A stretch of DNA of 64,000 nucleotides from Gammaproteobacteria bacterium (GTDB taxonomy: Bacteria > Pseudomonadota > Gammaproteobacteria > JASBUN01), in NCBI GenBank assembly GCA_030147845.1, contig JASBUN010000036.1:124001-188000 (forward strand). Reading direction: 5' to 3'. Below, in pieces: positions 60,369 through 64,000 of this stretch (positions within the stretch are counted from its first letter, which is position 1; the number at the start of each line of letters is the position of its first letter). A program made the translations under genes and the position numbers. The notes beneath the pieces were generated by a model. The model saw nothing but the letters and a program-made list of their open reading frames with translations. It had not been told where the DNA came from and made no database searches.

Positions 60369-61310
60369 ATGAGCGACAGCAGACACGCCCGTATCACGAA
60401 CGCGGCCACGATTTTGGCGGCGCTGGTGCTGATCAGCACCAGCGTCAACGCGGCGGAACACGCCGCCACCCAAGCGTCGACGACGCCGGCGAGCAATAGC
60501 GCGTTCCACCCGCCGAGCGAGCAGGAAATTCCCAACAACGCGTTTGGAAAAATGGTCAAACGTGGTGAAGATCTGTTCGTCAATACCCAACAGTTGCGTG
60601 GCAAGTATGTCGGTAACGGCTTGAACTGCGCCAATTGTCATATCGACCGCGGTCGCTTAGCCAACTCCGCACCAATGTGGGCGGCGTGGGTACACTATCC
60701 CGCCTATCGCGGCAAAAATCACATGGTCAACACCATGGCCGAGCGTATTCAAGGCTGCTTTCGCTACAGTGAGAATGGCGCCCCGCCGCCGGCGAACGGC
60801 GACGTCATCAAGGCACTGGAAACCTATTTTTACTGGCTGGCGAAAGGCGCGCCGGTGGGCGCAAAGATGAAGGGCCGCGGTTATCCGAAACTCAGTAAAG
60901 CCGCTGAGAAGCCCGATTTTGCGCGCGGCAAACAGGTATTCAAAGCCCATTGCGCCATTTGTCATGGCGACAACGGTCACGGCACCAAGCAGCACGGCAA
61001 GTACGTGTTTCCGCCGTTGTGGGGCAAGGATTCCTACAACTGGGGCGCAGGCATGCATCGCGTCAACACCGCCGCCGCCTTTATTCACGCCAATATGCCG
61101 CTCGGCAAGCCGAACAGCCTGTCTGAGCAGCAAGCATGGGACGTGGCCGCCTACGTCAACAGCCATGAACGCCCACAAGACCCGCGCTTCAAGGGCAACG
61201 TGGCGCAAACCAAAGCCAAATATCATAAGCACGACTGCCGTTATGGCAATCGCGTGGACGGCGTTACGCTTGGGCGGAAATCCTATCCGAACCCGTTGGC
61301 GCACCGTTAG
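60369..61310 (+). CDS. TsdA-like diheme cytochrome, putative thiosulfate dehydrogenase
   Basis: A 313-residue exported diheme protein, hemes at CANCH (Cys87, Cys90, His91) and CAICH (Cys195, Cys198, His199). ERIQGCFRYSENG carries Cys130, equivalent in context to the cysteine that ligates heme 1 in TsdA, and FPPLWGKDSYNWGAGMHRVN is a TsdA signature. It would couple two thiosulfates to tetrathionate (or the reverse) in the periplasm. AGGGAGA lies 9 bp before the ATG. It forms an operon with the preceding c4-like gene. Confidence 0.8.
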   Translation: MSDSRHARITNAATILAALVLISTSVNAAEHAATQASTTPASNSAFHPPSEQEIPNNAFGKMVKRGEDLFVNTQQLRGKYVGNGLNCANCHIDRGRLANSAPMWAAWVHYPAYRGKNHMVNTMAERIQGCFRYSENGAPPPANGDVIKALETYFYWLAKGAPVGAKMKGRGYPKLSKAAEKPDFARGKQVFKAHCAICHGDNGHGTKQHGKYVFPPLWGKDSYNWGAGMHRVNTAAAFIHANMPLGKPNSLSEQQAWDVAAYVNSHERPQDPRFKGNVAQTKAKYHKHDCRYGNRVDGVTLGRKSYPNPLAHR

Positions 61311-61453
61311 GTCGAAGCCGCCGAGCGTGGCGGCCGGCGCTGATCGTAGCTCGCGGTGTGCGACTAAACCGGGCCGGGGTTGGCGGCCAGGAATGGCGCG
61401 CGGGGCCGCGCGCGGCGGCAATTTTCGAGGCGCGTCAGGCAGGCCAACCAGCG

Positions 61454-61828
61454 CTACTTGAATTTATCCGCACAGCGCTGCAGGTAACGCTCGAATGCCG
61501 TCTTCGCGCCAACATCGAATTCGCGCAAATTTATCCCTACGTGGTAGACGTTCTGCGATAGCCGTCGGGCATCGATAATCTCACCGCTCGCGCCCAGGCT
61601 AGCCACGGTTCCTTCGCCGAGATGCAACGTCAACCGCACCTCGGTGGCGCGCCCCGGCAGCACTTGGTGTCCGGGTGGCAGCAGTTGGTCAGCGACCCAG
61701 CGGTCACAGGCCAGCTCCAACCCGCTGAAGGAAACATTGCGCACGCGCGCCTGTAAATCCTGGCCGCCGTCGATATGTATGTTCACCGTCAGGTCGGTCG
61801 GGTAACGTGGATAGCGCCGGTTATCCAT
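61454..61828 (-). CDS. PilZ domain protein
   Basis: A 124-residue single-domain PilZ protein. The c-di-GMP site is RRYPRYP (RxxxR) with NVSFSGLELACD; the second motif normally reads D/NxSxxG and is satisfied. It should bind c-di-GMP and alter motility, adhesion or polymer export. The partner is unknown. Start chosen at MDNRRYPRYP. Confidence 0.85.
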   Translation of the reverse strand: MDNRRYPRYPTDLTVNIHIDGGQDLQARVRNVSFSGLELACDRWVADQLLPPGHQVLPGRATEVRLTLHLGEGTVASLGASGEIIDARRLSQNVYHVGINLREFDVGAKTAFERYLQRCADKFK

Positions 61829-62032
61829 AGGCCTCACTTATCTTGTCCGGTATAGGCAACAGCAGACGGCGTTGCGAACGCGGCCGATTCGCGTGCCCGC
61901 CTGCAGACATCTTATCGGGCTAAGCGCCCGGCCGGAATACCCTGAACCGAAGAAAGGTCACAAATTTGGCGCTAAAGCCATCGCGCGCGGGCCGCTTGCG
62001 GCTCTGCGCCGGCAGCGCGCGCAGGTGCGGGT

Positions 62033-63055
62033 TCAATGATAGCCCGCGTCGTCGGCGCGTACCTTGCCGCGGAAGACGAGGTATTGATAGCCGTTGTAAA
62101 CCAGCATGATCGGGATCAACATGCCGATTCCGGTGAGCATGAAGGCCAATGTGGTGGGCGACGAAGCAACGTCGGCGGCGGTCAGTGTAGGCGGCACCAA
62201 ATACGGGTAAAAGCTCACGGCCAAACCGGCGAAGGACGCCAAGAATATGCATACCGACCAGAGGAACGGACTATGCTCATAGCCACGGCGTAGCGCGCGC
62301 AACAGCATGTAAAAGGCCCCGGCTGCCAGTATCGGTAACGGTGCCAACCAAATCATGTTGGGCCAGCTGAACCAGCGCTCAGCGACATAGTCGAACCGCA
62401 GCGGTGTCCACAAAGACACGGCCACCCCGGCCACCGCGGTTAGCCAGGCGGCTCCGCGCGCGACACTGCGGCAGCGCCCCTGCACCCGATCATCGGTCTT
62501 GAGTATGAGATAGGTCGCGCCCAGCAGTACATAGCCGAACACGACACCCACCGCCACCAAGCTCGAGTACAGTGACAGCCAGTGCCAAACGCCACCGGCA
62601 AACTGGTTCCCGCTTACCGGGATGCCGCCGATCACGGCGCCCAGCGCGTACCCTTGAGCGATGGCGGCCAACAAGCTACCGCCGCCGAAAGCGATGTTCC
62701 AATGCCGCTTGTCATGCGAGTGCTCGCGGAACTCGAATGCCACACCGCGAAAAATCAACGCCAGCAACATAACCATAATCGGTATATACAAGCCGTGCAG
62801 CACGATGCCATAGGCGGCCGGGAAAGCGCCGAACAACGCTCCACCGAACACCACCAGCCAGGTTTCATTGGCGTCCCACACGCTGCCCAGGCTCGCCATC
62901 ATTACACTGCGGCGTTGCTCGCTGCCGACGAACAGGGAAAGAATACCGACGCCCAGGTCGAAGCCGTCGAGCACCACATAGAGCACAAGCAACAGGCCCA
63001 GTATCCAGTACCACACATCGCTCAGAAATAGATGTACCGGCATCATCAGGTTCAC
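62033..63055 (-). CDS. cydB: Cytochrome bd-type quinol oxidase subunit II
   Basis: A 340-residue protein with about eight membrane segments. YVVLDGFDLGVGILS, GSVWDANETWLVVFGGALFG and FRGVAFEFR are CydB signatures. With CydA it forms the terminal quinol oxidase that reduces oxygen to water. The start overlaps the cydA stop (ATGA). No CydX-sized gene follows before 61828. Confidence 0.93.
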   Translation of the reverse strand: MNLMMPVHLFLSDVWYWILGLLLVLYVVLDGFDLGVGILSLFVGSEQRRSVMMASLGSVWDANETWLVVFGGALFGAFPAAYGIVLHGLYIPIMVMLLALIFRGVAFEFREHSHDKRHWNIAFGGGSLLAAIAQGYALGAVIGGIPVSGNQFAGGVWHWLSLYSSLVAVGVVFGYVLLGATYLILKTDDRVQGRCRSVARGAAWLTAVAGVAVSLWTPLRFDYVAERWFSWPNMIWLAPLPILAAGAFYMLLRALRRGYEHSPFLWSVCIFLASFAGLAVSFYPYLVPPTLTAADVASSPTTLAFMLTGIGMLIPIMLVYNGYQYLVFRGKVRADDAGYH

Positions 63056-64000
63056 TCCGCATGCCGGCGGTCATCACCGTCGACTGGCTCCATGGTCACC
63101 GGCTGGCGCGACGGCGCCGGCGTCAACTGAAGATCGGGTCCTTTAAATAGGATTCGGCGCGCAAATATCACGAACGCCACCGCCAGGAGTAAGTAAATCA
63201 GCGTGAACGCGGTCAGACTGGTGCCAATGGCCGCGGCCGGCAACGGCGATGCGCCGTGTTCAGTACGCAACAAGCCGTATATTATCCACGGTTGACGCCC
63301 CACTTCACGCACGATCCAGCCGGTCTCTACGGCGACGTAACCAAGTGGTATGGCCATCACCCACGTACGCAGCAGGCGCCGATGACGGGCGATACGCGCG
63401 TCGCCCAACCCGCCGCCGCGCCCACACCACAAGGTCCACAGTACCAGCGCGAAAAAGAAAAAGCCGAGCAATACCATCAACCGAAAGCTGTAGTACAACA
63501 GCGGTAGCGCTGGCGGCTGGTCTTGAACGGGAAACTCGCGCAACCCCTTAACCTGACCATGCAGGCTATGCGTGGTAATCAGGCTGAGCAAATTGGGTAT
63601 CTCGATACTCCAGGCGTTGTCCTGTGCCTGCTTGTCGGGCCACGCCAGCAACGACCACGGCGCGCCTTGCCCCGGTGCGTTGGTCTGCCAATGCCCTTCG
63701 ATGGCAGCCAACTTGGCCGGCTGATGTTCGGCTACCGAAACGCCGCTGCCGTCGCCGAGCAGAATCTGCAGCGGTGCGACCACCAGCGCGACGACGAATG
63801 CCAACCGAAATGTCTTGGCAAAAAAACGCACATGCGTATCGCGCAGCACGTACCAGGCGCTGATGCCGCCAATCACGAACAATGTGGTTTCGATGCAGGC
63901 AAACCACATGTGCGCCACCGCCCAGGGCATATTGGGATTAAAGATGGCCGCCGCATAGCTATGCACCTGGAATTTACCGTCCACCATTACGCCGCCGGCA
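63052..64000 (-). CDS. cydA: Cytochrome bd-type quinol oxidase subunit I (5' part outside window)
   Basis: The C-terminal ~315 residues. Present are the NPNMPWAVAHMWFACIETT region, IEGHWQT with PWSLLAWPD of the quinol (Q) loop, and GRQPWIIYGLLRT, the conserved CydA motif. The Q loop has no long insertion, so it is of the short, cyanide-insensitive (CIO) type. The frame is open at the window edge, and its first codons lie beyond it. Gene order cydA-cydB is on the minus strand. Confidence 0.92.
   Translation of the reverse strand, partial: AGGVMVDGKFQVHSYAAAIFNPNMPWAVAHMWFACIETTLFVIGGISAWYVLRDTHVRFFAKTFRLAFVVALVVAPLQILLGDGSGVSVAEHQPAKLAAIEGHWQTNAPGQGAPWSLLAWPDKQAQDNAWSIEIPNLLSLITTHSLHGQVKGLREFPVQDQPPALPLLYYSFRLMVLLGFFFFALVLWTLWCGRGGGLGDARIARHRRLLRTWVMAIPLGYVAVETGWIVREVGRQPWIIYGLLRTEHGASPLPAAAIGTSLTAFTLIYLLLAVAFVIFARRILFKGPDLQLTPAPSRQPVTMEPVDGDDRRHAE

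Noticed and set aside
1-64000. tRNA or rRNA genes, including a tRNA at the prophage site
   Set aside because: No cloverleaf or rRNA-like segment was recognised; Mu-like insertion does not need a tRNA site.

Overview
The window looks like a chromosomal segment of a GC-rich, sulfur-oxidising gammaproteobacterium, probably an acidophilic or otherwise chemolithotrophic one. This is inferred from content: SoxA, a TsdB/TsdA-like cytochrome pair, a periplasmic DsrE-like protein, a type II NADH dehydrogenase and a cyanide-insensitive-type bd oxidase, beside a NifA-like regulator and cyanase. No species can be named from the sequence alone.

Layout. (1) 1-9.2 kb, host: the end of an ABC ATPase gene and an NrtB/CynB-type permease; a NifA-like sigma-54 activator broken by one frameshift, with a sigma-54 promoter in front; on the opposite strand a four-gene operon (OsmC, acyl-CoA-dehydrogenase-like flavoprotein, DUF302, rubredoxin-fused reductase) with a near-consensus sigma-54 promoter; cyanase cynS; a CsbD-like protein; and a dihydrolipoyl-dehydrogenase-like flavoprotein preceded by a G10 tract. 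(2) 9,235-46,373: a complete-looking 37.1-kb Mu-like transposable prophage with TGT...ACA ends, inverted terminal repeats and an 8-bp flanking direct repeat. Its order follows Mu: leftward repressor, operators, ner, transposase A, ATPase B, small early genes, gam-like, gemA, Mor-like activator, lysis genes, terminase, portal, head, I/Z, capsid, tail sheath, tube and tape measure, baseplate, fibres, and cargo at the right end. (3) 46.4-64 kb, host: TerC, glutaredoxin, a CPBP protease, a PstS-like protein, a helical-repeat fragment, SoxA, DUF3617, MarC, a DsrE-like protein, ParA, DedA, NDH-2, a TsdBA-like pair, a PilZ protein and cydAB. Two copies of a 142-145-bp MITE-like element lie in this region.

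How the parts work together. In the left host segment the transporter, the NifA-like regulator, the sigma-54 operon and cyanase suggest a nitrogen-acquisition island whose four-gene operon has no function I can name. The prophage shows a readable control circuit. ACCCAT-N4-ATGGGT operators overlap the early promoter. Two promoters share an identical 17-bp motif centred on GGAACCCGTTCC, one before the lysis genes and one before the I gene, as expected for the Mor/C-type activator it encodes. A GGGAAAG slippery site fuses the tail chaperone frames, and a nested start makes the scaffold. Cargo genes are a ClpP-fold SDH proteinase with a small partner, a secreted Cys-containing protein, a Dam-type methylase and an antisense small gene. 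The right host segment encodes periplasmic sulfur-compound oxidation and quinol/NADH respiration.

No tRNA, rRNA or CRISPR array was recognised. Calls rest on reading translations and motifs by eye, without database searches.
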